A stretch of 64,000 nt of DNA from Epiperipatus broadwayi (Eukaryota; Onychophora; Udeonychophora; Euonychophora; Peripatidae). The translations under genes were made by a program, and so were the position numbers. This document shows, in pieces, positions 23,330 to 34,930 of this stretch; position 1 is the first letter of the stretch, and each line of letters begins with the position of its first letter. The notes beneath the pieces were generated by a model. The model ran no database searches, was not told the origin of the DNA, and was given only the letters and a program-made list of their open reading frames with translations. The DNA lies in contig JAQFVV010012441.1 of NCBI GenBank assembly GCA_028023455.1, positions 2,789,911 to 2,853,910 of the forward strand, in the 5' to 3' direction.

Positions 23330-24250
23330 AAGAAGAATACCAAACTCTCCATACAATAGTGCACCTAGTGCAAACCTTTGTAAGTAATCATTGGATGCAG
23401 GAAGGTTTGTGCATAAAATCCCTATCTAGTGTTACTCATCCAACATCCCCAGTCTAGTTTGTGGCTTTCATCAGTGATGAAATTTGGATTTAATAGCACT
23501 GCACTTGGATCTTAGGATCTAATGCAGCCATCTTTTACCTATTTGATTAATTATAAAGCTAGGACCCGCTAGATGAAAACACCATAAGGTTTCCAATTAA
23601 AGCTCATTTTCTCGTATAGTCATATAGATTTGAACTCAGTTCAGCATCTATGCATTTTGATGTTTTTCCAAAATCACATTTACCATTATTCTATGGGCCG
23701 GATAGGTATAAAACCATCAAAACGTCATATAATCATCATTTCATATGCTTACACATGCTATTAATGAGTATCAAACTCTCCATACAGTAGTGTCATCAAG
23801 TTTTTAGTTTGGTGCTTTCTTTAGTGAGGAGCCTTGGATTTGAGAGCACTACATGTGTATGCAGGATCATGTGATGTTTTGATGGTTTTATACCTATCCT
23901 GCCCATAGAATAATGGTGAGTGTAATTTTTGAACAACCAAAAAACTAAAAATGTATAAATGCTGAACTGAGTTCAGATCTATATGACTATACAAGCAAAT
24001 GAGCTTGAATTGGAAACATTACGTGTTTTCATCTTGGGCTCCTAGTTTTATAGATAACCAAATAGGTTAAAAGATGGCTTCTGGATGGTTGCATTAGATC
24101 CTAAGATCTAGGTGTAGTGCTATCAAATCCAAGGCTCCCTCACTGATGAAAGCCACAAGATAGAAACTAGTCTGGTGATGTTGGATGAGTAGGCACTAGA
24201 TAGGAATTTTATACACAAACCTTCCTCCATCCATTGATTAGTTACAAAGA
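23330..24250. mobile_element. Family B foldback copy
   Basis: Left part (23337-23700, minus sense) and right part (23860-24240, plus sense) are diverged inverted copies of family B with a central partial third copy near 23765-23860. Shared patches: CAAACTCTCCATACA, the TGAACTGAGTTCAGATCTATATGACTATA palindrome region near 23960, and AAACTAGTCTGG. The minus-sense copy has lost most of stem-loop II (near 23455-23478). No clean target-site duplication was found. Confidence 0.6.
24127..24186 (+). ncRNA. Candidate hammerhead ribozyme, family B, damaged
   Basis: ATCCAA (24127-24132) pairs with TTGGAT (24181-24186). CTGATGA at 24143-24149 is followed by stem-loop II (AGC against GAT, mutated) and GAAAC-TA-GTC. 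Inner stem I is weakened by a T at the position that is G in sister copies. Confidence 0.5.
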
Positions 24251-24291
24251 TTTGAACTTAGACTCATTACTGTAAGCATATGAAGAAGAAT

Positions 24292-24495
24292 GGATTGTTT
24301 TAATACAATTATTTCAGATTTAAGAGGTAGATAATTTGAATGATATTTTTTGAATATATTGTAATCTCACGTATGGTTTAATCCATCTATCAAGGATTGT
24401 TTTAATACAATTATTTCAGATTTAAGAGGTAGATAATTTGAATGATATTTTTTGAATATATTGTAATCTCACATATGGTTTAATCCATCTATCAA
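24292..24495 (+). repeat. Tandem duplication, 102-bp unit x2
   Basis: 24292-24393 and 24394-24495 are identical apart from CACGTATGG against CACATATGG. Confidence 0.9.
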
Positions 24496-24939
24496 GTCAT
24501 TGAACTTTTGTCTTTTATTTTATTATTTGTCTAAGCAGATAATGCGTCGTGGTTTTTTTTTTTAAATAAATTAATTAATAATTTAGACATTGTTAGAGAA
24601 TGATTCAGAATTTTTATTTTTAGGGAAACAAGAACTGATTAATTCTGCTCAACAACAGGTTCCTTAAGAACATTCAATGCCTTTGTAAAAAACCAAGATT
24701 GAGAATGCAAATTGGCAATTTTAATGTTTGACAGAATTGAATTGACCCTGAATATTAATTGCTTCTAAACAATTGAACTTCAAATATTTTTAATTTGAAG
24801 CATGCTAATTTATAATCTGCCCATTCTCTGTGTGTATGTCCTTATGACACAATTTATTAAGATGTTAATGTTTTCAGTGTGAACACATCCAAGTTCTTCT
24901 AAAATGATTTTTTTTTTGTCCTAAATCAATCCATATATT

Positions 24940-25175
24940 GTACAGTCATCATCACTATTTCCAACCATTATTGATTTACTGCAGGATGAAGGTCTCTCCA
25001 TGTTCAATCTATCTTCTCTGATCTCTTATCAGCATATAGATTAAAATTCTTATGCATATTAGATGATAATGTTAGCCTGATCTCTATTAGTTTCAGGTTA
25101 TCAATCTTGTATTTACCGTTAATTTTTTTTTCAATTAGGTTATCAATCTTTATCACTGAAAATCACAGGATTTCA
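24940..25175 (-). pseudogene. 3' fragment of the RTE-like LINE
   Basis: The ACCATTATTGATTTACTGCAGGATGAAGG region near 24963-24992 matches the antisense LINE 3' segments at 5110-5150 and 29990-30040. No coding sequence is left. Confidence 0.45.
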
Positions 25176-26334
25176 AATATCCATCTAGAAGAGTATTAGC
25201 CAGAAAAATAGTCTAGGAATTGATTGAAACTACTATATGATATTGGATTTTTTTTTTTTTTCGCTTACATAGATAACTCTTGAATAGAATACACATAAAT
25301 ATGATTGAATTATAACTAGCAGCACATCTTACTACATAAAGTTGAGATTTACATGTATTTAGTCTAAGTTCAGCTTTTAAGATAAACAAAATATCAGATG
25401 AACTCAAGCTAACAGAAACTGTTTATAAGAACGATTTTATTGCCATCTGGGTGTATTAAATTTAACTATGCTGTTTGGCTGTGTGAAGAGAGATAAATAC
25501 TGTTATTTATTAAAATAAATTTCTAAAATATATTGCCCTTATATATATATTTACCTATTTTATTTATCTAAAATTGCATTATACTATATTTCCAACATTT
25601 AATTTATTTTTGAGTTTTATTTATTGATTTTTTTTTCTTCAATGACTAATAAAATGCCAATGAAATTTTGTGTTTTATTTTCTCTCCTCTCCTGGCGGAA
25701 AATTTTTCTTTTTCTTTCATAATTTATCTGACATTTTGTTCACCATCTGTTAAAACGTTTTGACCTCGCCTTTTTTCTTTTTTTTAATTTGGCATGCAGT
25801 CCTGGTGGCTTCTAAATATGACTTATTGCTCAACATATTTTACAAGTTTTTTTTTTTTAGAAAAAGTTAGATATTGAAATTTTTTGATTTAGATTGTTCA
25901 ACAAAATATTGAGCTTGTAAATTATTTCTTTTGGGACATAATGTGACTTTATGGATTTCTAAAAAGATTTTGAATTACTATAATAGATAAATAAATTGAA
26001 CCAAAAGTCATGACATATTATATATATCATTTTTTTGACAAAAATTGCTTACGTTTTGAGATGAAGTACATTTTGGTGAAACATTTCATTTTGTTACAAA
26101 ATAATTCCAATAGGTGACTCTAAATATGAAAGCATAGATGATAATTGTAGATGTAATCTGTTATTTAGGATTAATGACATAATCTCTTGATATCAGGAAA
26201 TTCTACAAAAATGGGATAAGAATTCGAACTGTAGATGTGGTTTATGTGGAGACTTTAATATGAGATGTAGGCATTGAAAGAGGAAATTTATAAACTCTAT
26301 AGGGAAAAATTTAAAGAGATTTTTTTTCTTCTCA
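25176..26334. other. No recognisable feature
   Basis: AT-rich sequence with long T runs. No gene or repeat relationship was recognised. Confidence 0.45.
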
Positions 26335-26432
26335 TGTGTCTTAGCATCAGCCGGGAAGCGAACCCCTAACCCGGGACAACTGCTTGTAAAGCAGCCGTCG
26401 CTGACCTCTCGACCACCAACGCTTGACGAGAT
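26335..26432 (-). mobile_element. tRNA-derived SINE
   Basis: The minus strand starts AAGCGTTGGTGGTCGAGAGG (acceptor plus A box), has an anticodon arm GCTGC/GCAGT with loop TTTACAA, and an intact B box GGGGTTCGCTTCCC, ending GGCTGATGCTAAGACA. It belongs to the same family as 27136-27243. Short flanking similarity (GAGAT then T-rich on the left, GAGATAAATTTTTT on the right) suggests a degraded target-site duplication. Confidence 0.75.
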
Positions 26433-27119
26433 AAATTTTTTAAAGCCTTTGTGACAAGAATAACAAATATTATAAATTATGTTAAGGCTAAGAGCAAGAA
26501 ACAAAGGTAAAGTATTACTCTTATCAGAATGATTATATTTTATAATAGATTGAATGGAGCTAATAACATGTGGAAAAATGATGAGCTTATAATAGTAAGA
26601 AATGGTTTCAGAGGAAAGTAATATTTTAATTTGGATATCACATCTTCTGTGCAACAGAAAATAGTGACTTCTGTCTAAAAAGAGGCCACACTTTTGCATT
26701 TTGTGACATTTTTATAAAAGCATCAGGGGACTAATTCCTCTATTAAAGGATCTAAATAAATGCACCCATATTTGTGTCAAATAATTCATTTTTAAGAAGG
26801 ATTAACAGTGTTCATAGCAACATTTTCAAAATCTGTTATCTTGTAATTGACCAGTCATATCAATAAATATTCCAAAGACAAGTTCTCAGTAAAGATGCCT
26901 AATTATAGGTATTTATTAAGGTATTTCAGAAAAGGATCATATCATCAAGGGTTTAAAATTGAATACACATAGATTTCCCATTCCTCACTTATATTTGTTG
27001 ATAGTATCTGAAAATAATGTTAAATCCCATGAAAATATCTTTGATTTGTACTGATTCATTATATTTTGCCAATCATTGGGTCTGTAAGTACCATCTGTAT
27101 TAAAAAGGTATGAATAGTA

Positions 27120-27259
27120 TGAGACCAATTGTTTTTTTTTTCATATGTCATAGCATCGGCTGGGACACGAACCCACACCCGTCTGCAACCAACCATTTGC
27201 TTGCAAGGCGGGTGCAATGACCTCTCGGCCAACAACGCTTGACTGAGACCAATTGTTTT
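27120..27259 (-). mobile_element. tRNA-derived SINE with 16-bp target-site duplication
   Basis: TGAGACCAATTGTTTT flanks the 108-bp body at 27120-27135 and 27244-27259. The minus strand begins AAGCGTTGTTGGCCGAGAGG, carries a B box GGGTTCGTGTCCC, and ends CAGCCGATGCTATGACAT followed by an A-rich tail. An insertion in the anticodon/variable region makes it unlikely to be a functional tRNA. The exact duplication implies a fairly recent insertion. Confidence 0.85.
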
Positions 27260-29160
27260 GATTTAAAAATTTTTATCTGGTTGAATTTAAACAAAATAAG
27301 GGATAGTATAGATTCAGTTGATATCTGATGCTCCTTATGCAGAAATGAACATTCTGGTTGTGTTCATAATAGAGCAAGCATATATGCAAACAAATAAAAG
27401 CTAACAAACTATTACAGGCTACAAATTGATTTTAAAGCTAAACAATTGGTCATTACTTTTGTTATCATTATAGGATGTGTCACCTGAATATAATTTCTGT
27501 GATTGAGCCACTATTAATGATCTAAAAATATATAGATTTCAGATTACTTTATTCCATTGTTAATCCAGTAGCTTCATATCTTGTCCAATACTGAAGGCAA
27601 TTCAATAACAATAATTGATGATGTGATAACAATGTTTGAAAAGCTTAAATTAATTTAGATTTGGATCAATCTGGAAACTATCGTCAAATTATGGTGCAAT
27701 ATCATCAGCTTTTCTGAAAATACTTTTTGTAAATTAAATTAAATATTTATTGATATTGGTTAAAACAGATACATTTAATCATTACATGCCATGGCTTCTT
27801 CCGTATCTAAGATCTATTAATAAAAATGATGAAATAACCAGATGGTACACGTGATATAATCTTTCACTTTTTTTTTTATGTTGTTGTTTTGCAACTTCAA
27901 TGTTGCCTCTAATCTTTGATGGGTTGAATCTGATATATTATTAATTTAATATATAAATATAAGAATAAATTGAAGGGTAGACTTAGCTAAAAAAAAAAAA
28001 ACCATGGCATCCCTGCCACCAGTGCCTCATCATATTACAGTTATATATTTTTGATTTTATAGACAGTATATTTAGTTTCACTAATTTAATTAACTTGAAT
28101 CTTTAGTCCTTATGGCTAATAATTATCTAGGTATCCATTTATTAGTCAACAGTAGATGTCTAACATGCATTGGCTTGGATATCTGAATAAGATGGGAAAA
28201 ATTTTTTAGATTCACCTAGCCCAAAAAGGTATTGGATGTGATAAGTGGCATTAATCACTAGGTCATGAAACAATTTTACATAATAATGCCAAAATTTTTA
28301 TACTCTTGACTTCATACTAGGCATCCTCTTTAATTTTTTATTTATATCCCTATATTTTGTGATGTCATTAGCAGATCATGTTTCATATCACTGGGAGAGT
28401 TAGCATATATAATTGCTAAAAGTAAACTTATCTGGATATCTGGCTATATCTTTGTTATTGCTCTTCATTGAATTGGCCATTATCTTCTTTTTTTTAATGA
28501 TGGAATTAATCTCAAACTTAATCCAATATGTAAATTATGGCAATGTGTAGAAGTAATAATTTCTGCATTATCAAATTATTCATAGTGGCTTAGAAGTTCA
28601 TTTGATATTTGAATATTTAAGCAGTGTCTAATGTAGTTTTTTTATTTTATTCAGTTGTCAATTGATTCATGAATGTTTAGCTTTTGAGTCTTCCATTGCT
28701 TAGATAGCAAGTAATACTATTCCCCATGCCTTTCAAGAAACCTCATTTTCAACAGCTTAAGGCATTAGTCAAATATTTTGTAGTCTTAATAAAGACTCTA
28801 AAAATCAACTCACTAAAATATTCTATTTCAATGACATAATAATGCCAAGGACTTCACATATATTTTTTCCCCACCATATTTATCAATGGAGAAATTACAA
28901 TATCTAACAATATTTGGATAAAATGATCCTACTATTTGCTTAAAGGTTACAAGAATTATTTCTTCAATGATTTGACTTCAAACTAAATGTCATGGCATAA
29001 ATTTTAAACTCTCAATTTGTAAAATTTTGATTTGATTATGATATATAGTTTTATCAGATTTGTAACTAGTGTATATATATATAGTTTCTTATCGATTATT
29101 TTTATTATCTCCATACTTCCTTTTTCTTTTTCATATAAATAAAGATATAACAAAAGACAA
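27260..29160. other. No recognisable gene
   Basis: AT-rich sequence. A short stretch at 28165-28200 could be read as a LINE C-terminal relic (HWLGYLNKMGK), but this is too short to rely on. Confidence 0.4.
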
Positions 29161-29162
29161 AT

Positions 29163-29214
29163 GACCCCAAGATGCATTTCGTGCTGAACCAGCACTCATC
29201 AGTTGGTCCAGATC
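29163..29214 (-). ncRNA. Candidate hammerhead ribozyme, family A, canonical core
   Basis: Best-preserved family A core. Minus strand: CTGATGA (complement of 29196-29202), stem-loop II GTGCT-GGTTC-AGCAC (29181-29195, five perfect pairs starting with the favourable G-C), GAAA (29177-29180), stem III from the ATGCAT palindrome (29172-29177), and H17 = C, with predicted cleavage between 29171 and 29170. Stem I is CCAA/TTGG plus GATC/GGTC around a 4-base bulge. All core positions agree with the type I hammerhead consensus. The surrounding family A repeat is short here and the rest of the unit is missing or too diverged. Activity is inferred, not shown. Confidence 0.75.
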
Positions 29215-29980
29215 ACCAGCTCTCATTTATATTCTTATTACATGAAGAGTATTTATCTATGGTGAGTTGTCACATCTTTATTTGCAACCGCCAAACTTGC
29301 TTCACTCACAATCTCGTACATTTTTGATAAACCTAACTATGTTTATCATTAATCATTTATTAAACTAGAATTCTTGTTATAAAGTATGTAAGTATATTAA
29401 TCTGAAATTTACTTCTAATTTTTATATATATCTTTTTAATTTCATGTAAATCATTACTGTTTAATTTGAGATAATATTCTTAAAAAAAAAAAACCCTCTA
29501 TTATTACAATAGAATTTTTTTAAAAAAAAGTTTATGTATTTTATTTTATCAATGTAAAACAAGCTTTAAATAAAGTAGGGCAGGGCAACTATTCATTTAC
29601 ATATTCTCCCTAGATTGAAGGAGACAGTTTTACTCACAAGATTGCGAACTATCTAATGTTGTGAGCAGTTTTTCATCTTGATTTTATTGTAGCCAAGAAA
29701 ATTAAGATACCCATTTAGTAAAAAAATATAATCGGTTAGCTTGGTTACTTGCCAGTTTCTAAACCTTTTCAAAATCTGGAAAAAAAATTGAAGGTTATTC
29801 AAACACGAACTTGTGATATGGCAAATGAATGTGCTTACATATCTATGAAAAATCGCAATATTATTTCATATTTTCACTTTTGCTATTTCGTAATGAGATC
29901 TCAAATCAAATATCATTTATTACATTCATGATGTGTATTAGAGAAGACTTATTTCTGTTGTTTAGTATTCATTTAGCATG
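29215..29980. other. No recognisable feature
   Basis: AT-rich sequence. A 60-residue frame at 29749-29931 has no motif. Confidence 0.4.
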
Positions 29981-29984
29981 TCAT

Positions 29985-32900
29985 TATCATCATTTTCAAC
30001 CATTATCAATCCACTGTAGAATCAAGGTATCTCTACATTCAATTCAGTTTATTTGATCTCTAGTCTTTTCTCCACATCATTTCAGCACACTTACTTATTC
30101 TATCATATATCTCAAATGTGGTCTCTTTCTTGGTCTTTCGCAATCTCTTGGAAAATCCAGTCTGAGATTTCAATTGTCAATCTCTTATCATTTTTTCTAG
30201 CAAAATGTCCATCCAAAAAACATTTTGTTTTTGATTCCTTCTTATTAGTCCTAACATACATTTCTCCATTCTAGTTGAGAAGTCTGAAGTCTCCAAGTCT
30301 CAGATCCGTAAATAAAAAATGATAAAACACATTTATTGAAAATCTTTTTAAACATTTAGGCAATTTTTTTTTTTTTTAATATTTATTTTTGCCAAACACT
30401 TTTTTATTTTATTTTAGGAAATCCATTGAACACTACTTTGTTTTAGCATTAATTTTGTACTCCTACAACTCTTGCAACATTTCCTGAAGCTAGGAAGCAT
30501 TATTTGCAAATAGAATTGCATTATCTGCAAAGTATAGATAAATAATCTTAATTTATTTTTACTGCTTTAGCTTCTTATTTTAATCCACAAAATATGCAAA
30601 ATTGCTATAAAAAGTTTTGGAGTTATGGAGTCACCATATTGTACACCATTCTCAATTCTAATCTTTCTAGTATCAGTATGTAATCTGATCATTGCTATTG
30701 CATTTTCATAAATATTCTTCGGAATATGACAATATCTTGGGTCTATACCTTGATGATGCAATACTTTGATCACTAAAGAAATGCTTATAGAATCAAATGC
30801 CTTTTCATAATCTACAAATTCAAAGCATAATGGCAACTCATATATATTACTGCTTTTTTATATAACTTCTCACAATACTTGGATGTGATCCACTGCACTA
30901 AAACCACTTTAAATGCAGCTTGTGCTTTTGGTTGGTTAAAATCCAAAGTTTGCTGTGATTTGTAATTATCTTGGTAAAAATTTTGTGTAGAACTGATAAA
31001 AGACTCAAAGCTCTATAATTAATACTGCATTCTTCTAATCATTTGTGACATGTTTTACATTTAGACATTTGGTATATAATTTTTCCAGCAGTTTTTTTCT
31101 TCACCTGCTTCGTTTAGCATCACCTGGAGCTTTATCCTTCTTCATATCTTTGATTGCATGTCTCCTTCTTTAAAATTCTGGACAGTTCAGAAGATATAAT
31201 AGTTGTAAATAATATTTTTCCCTGTTCTTTCTTGCCATAAAACTCTTAATAGAACTCTTTCATACATTCTTGATACCATTTTTCCTTTTAATAACTGTTT
31301 CATTTTTTTTTTCTTATAGTAGAAATAAGCTTTCTACCAATGCCAAGATATTATTTTATACTTTTGAGACTTATTCTCTTCTATATTTTTCTTTGCTGAC
31401 TCTCGAATTATATTTTCTTATATCGTTATTAACTCTTCTTTGTATCGTTATACAAAATTGTTGATATTTAATCCTTGTTAATATATTATTATTTCGTACT
31501 CATGTAATTAAATAATTAATTATACTTTACATATAACAAAGTAATGTTTATATTGCACTAAAATGCAGAAAACATGAAGCTATAGTAATAAACAAAATAT
31601 AAAGGTTAAGCACTTTCAGGAACGTCTAGTTCCCATATTCATAGCATATGATGGAAGTGCTGGTAAAACATTATGTATAAACTTAGTGTATGCTAATTTA
31701 TGCAATGGGTCATTTAAATTTATTGCATAAATTTGCATACACTAAGTTTATACATAATGTTTTACCAGCATTTCCATCATGTGCTATGAATATGGGAACT
31801 AGACATCCCTGAAAGCGCTTAACCTTTATATTTTGTTTATTACTATAGCTTCATGTTTTCTGTGTTTTAGCGCAATATAAACATACATAATATTATTTTT
31901 TATATAATTTCATATTCTTATTTTTCTTCATAAATTGTCTTATCTCAATAGACATTTTACTATTCAATTGTTTCTTTTTTGCAATTTTTAATAGTCTATC
32001 AAATATCTTCCTAATGATTTTGTTTAAATGTGACTCATATTCAAAATTTGTTAATATTTTTAAATGTTTCTGAATGTTAGGAAAATGAATTGTGAATATT
32101 ATTTTTCTTAATAATTTTTGTCTCTCCAATTTTACATTAACACATCTTACATCTCATTAATTGATTAATCATTTTCTGTCTTGACTTTATTCAGAATATT
32201 TCAGAGTCTTGAAATACATATTTTCTCTTAGTCAAAATATAATCCAATTCTGCTATAGATGCTTCTATATTAGTTTCTGTTTAGCATTTTTCTGAAAGAA
32301 AAGTTTTCTTTTTTTTTCTGAAAATGCCACAAGTCTTTGTCCTCCCTCATTTCTATTATCGTGACAAATTTACATTCAGTAATTATCAATTCCAGCATTA
32401 ATGTCTCCCATGGCAATTTCAAAATATTGTTTGGTCTATATATACATATAAAAATCCTCTTCTTTTTTTGCCACAATGAAAACTTATGGGAGCCTAAACC
32501 TGAATTATCTTCATTTGGTATCTTCTATTAAGGTTGAATAACTGATCTTGCCATTTTATCTGATCCATCATCAATCTCCATGATGTTGTTCTTTGACTTT
32601 TTATTTATAATGAATCCTACTTTATTTGTGCCTTACAGTACGTGCTCACATTTTTAATTTTCACTTTTTCTTCTAACTTCACAATGTGCAATAATGTCTC
32701 ATTTGTTAGTAAACAGTTCTTTCAATCTTCTTTCACTTGTATGTGATCTGCAATTGTAAGTACCTAAATGAAAGGCCATCATCAAATGATATTCTGAGTC
32801 TGCCTTCTTCTGCCAGTGACTACCTTGGCTGATTATTTTACAGCCTGCTGGGAATAAGGACCATAATGTAGGGTTGTCTATCATGATTATAAATATCTAT

Positions 32901-33185
32901 TTTTAAAAAAATCATTTACATACACATTCATTTTGTTTTCAGGAAAACTTAACTGATATTTCAGATAAGAGCTATTAAGCATCTGGGAACAAAGACTATG
33001 GTGTTTCTTATTCTTACACTTAGCGATAAAAGCCAATAAACTCATCATGCTGTCTGATATGTGTTCACGACCAACCAGTCCATCCATCTCCATATACCAT
33101 ATGAATAGCCATATAGTAATAACAGTTGCAATGATAATAACATATGGAATGAATATTAGGAATTTGCCCTGCTCAGTTTCTTTAA
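29985..33185 (-). pseudogene. RTE-like LINE, antisense copy, decayed
   Basis: Same family as 11480-14230 in the opposite orientation. The 5' region is near 33180-32890, the endonuclease start (HLGTYNCRSHTSERRLKEL) at 32780-32710, the reverse transcriptase at 30840-30500 with FVDYEKAFDSISIS and QYGDSITPKLF, and the catalytic box reads FADN near 30530. The 3' end has the CATTATCATCATTTTCAACC patch near 29980. Stops and frameshifts are throughout, and a 337-bp palindrome (31546-31882) has inserted into it. No 3' tandem repeat tail was recognised. Confidence 0.85.
31546..31882. mobile_element. Long palindromic foldback element
   Basis: Arms 31546-31705 and 31723-31882 are 160 bp each and differ at only a handful of positions; the loop is 17 bp. 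The ends begin GTTTATATTG. No open frame of note is present. It lies inside the decayed LINE and is therefore younger. It could be a foldback DNA transposon or a MITE reduced to its inverted repeats. Confidence 0.85.
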
Positions 33186-33249
33186 GGCCTCAAAGGGTTT
33201 TTTTTTTATTTAACAGTAAACTCCTTTCTGCAGCAATTTAAATACTTGT

Positions 33250-34370
33250 ATATGCATATTCCATTTTTACTCGTAAAGCTCAGTTTCAAACAAAATAAAC
33301 ACCTATGTTTTAAAACCGCTGTTTTAATCAATTTTATGGAATGTTACTATTCAGAAAGGACTAGTCATTTGATATATATATATATTCATGATGCATTGGT
33401 AGTGTATTGCTTGCCATGCATTCAACATGGATTCGGATTTATGCCAAATGAAAAGAAAATTCCAAGTTTACTTGGCCATTTTTTTTTTTTTGCAGGTAGT
33501 CTAGCTATAAGCACCTATGTTAATCATTCCATTTTGATTAGTAAATAGGTATCTAGCTATTGTTATGTATAATAATAAACTACAATGGAGAGTCTCTTAA
33601 CCCTTCATCACTGAACAGTTAACAAGTTTAGCAGTTTGTTTTTTTTTTTTTTCTTCTTGTTTCCTTCATGATGAATGTTAAAAAAGCTTATCCTGGAGTG
33701 GGCTATTTAATTATTCTTTAATCTCATATTATTACATATATATATATTTGGACTCACAGACAGTTTTAAATCAAACTTTTGAATATTTGTTTTGTTCAAT
33801 TTTTTTTATGTTTTGAAGATTGTTTTATTCAACTTTGGTTATGAATTAATGTGTGAACCACTACATAGTTTGCATATTTTTTTCCCTTGAGTGTTTTGTC
33901 TCTCCAAAAACATGTTGATTGAAATCAGAAGTGATTTCTGAAGAAAGCTACTGCTGTCAAAACGTCTTTATTAACGTCATAAGGTTTCAGTGGCCTGTCA
34001 GCATTATTTGAAGAAAAAAATTATTAATATTTATAAGAGTTTAAAAGTCAAATTATATTTTAATTGTTATAACAATAGTTTAGATTTGAAGAATGGACAG
34101 CTAATATATTTAGAAATGTCATATCAGAGATGAATTTTAACTTTTTATCATTCTGTGGGCACCCTGGTTTGACTCTGCTAACCCCTGATGTTTAAATGTA
34201 CAATTACCCTATCGTGTTTTTTTCTTTAAAAAAAAAAATAGGCTGGGATGAGAAGGTTGGGATATATTAATGAAAGAGAATGAAAAATAAAACTTTCTTT
34301 ACTTTCATGACCTTTTTTTTAATATTTAAAACGATGTAATTCTAAGTCAGTGTGTAATTTGCTTATATTG
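33250..34370. other. No recognisable gene; one hammerhead-like patch
   Basis: Mostly AT-rich. Near 33932-33965 the sequence CTGAAGA, AGC-TACT-GCT, CAAAACGTC has the order of a hammerhead with a loopless AC/GT stem III, but the GAAA box is altered to CAAA and stem I does not pair. It may be a dead relic of a Penelope-type ribozyme. Confidence 0.3.
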
Positions 34371-34374
34371 AATG

Positions 34375-34930
34375 TTTCTTGTATATATGTAAATAAAGGG
34401 ATTTGAACTCAGATTTTTTCAGTTTATCCAATACCTCTATTTACATACATAAGAAACATTCAGCATAAGTAAATTACATATTGCCTTAAAATTATATATT
34501 GCTTTGGAAATTTAGCTCATCCTCCCATTAATATATATGGATACGTAATGGCCGATAATATGAGGGAATAGATTGACATAATGTCTACATGGGTATGACT
34601 ATAATATCAAATCCAGCAAGGGCTTTGAGCATTCCCACGTCAGTTTTTCAATGATATGGACGGTTGAATAGTTGGAAGGGTGAGAAGATTAAAATCGGTT
34701 CATTAAAATTTGAGGAATAACTATCATAATATAAACCAAGCACTGATTGTATATGTGTGTGGGAGATTATGATCTGGCCTAACTGACACGAAATACATAT
34801 ATTGAGGATCATCTATCTTTTTCGTATGTGCGTGGTCATGTGTATCAGTTGCTCGAGATAGAATGGAAGATGAATTGACTGAAAAATCCTGAGTTCAAAT
34901 CCTTCTATTTACATTTAGAACAATGTAATA
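34375..34930 (+). repeat. Family A copy, diverged
   Basis: Follows the family order: AAGGGCTTTGAGCATTCC, ATTTTCAATGAAATGG-like, TGATCTGG..CTAACTGACA, GAAATACATATATTG, TGGTCATGTGTATCAGTTG, CTGAGTTCAAATCC. Stem-loop II is deleted in the ribozyme (34769-34812), but outer stem I (TGATC with GATCA) is kept, a different pair set from TAATC/GATTA elsewhere. A short inverted repeat near 34370-34460 flanks it on the left. Confidence 0.6.

Noticed and set aside
15991-24250. CRISPR-like regular repeats
   Set aside because: Repeated segments are long, inverted and irregularly spaced, in a eukaryotic transposon-rich context.
26193-26699. 168-residue minus-strand open frame
   Set aside because: It runs through the SINE at 26335-26432, and its only non-repetitive-looking part is the translated tRNA-like region.
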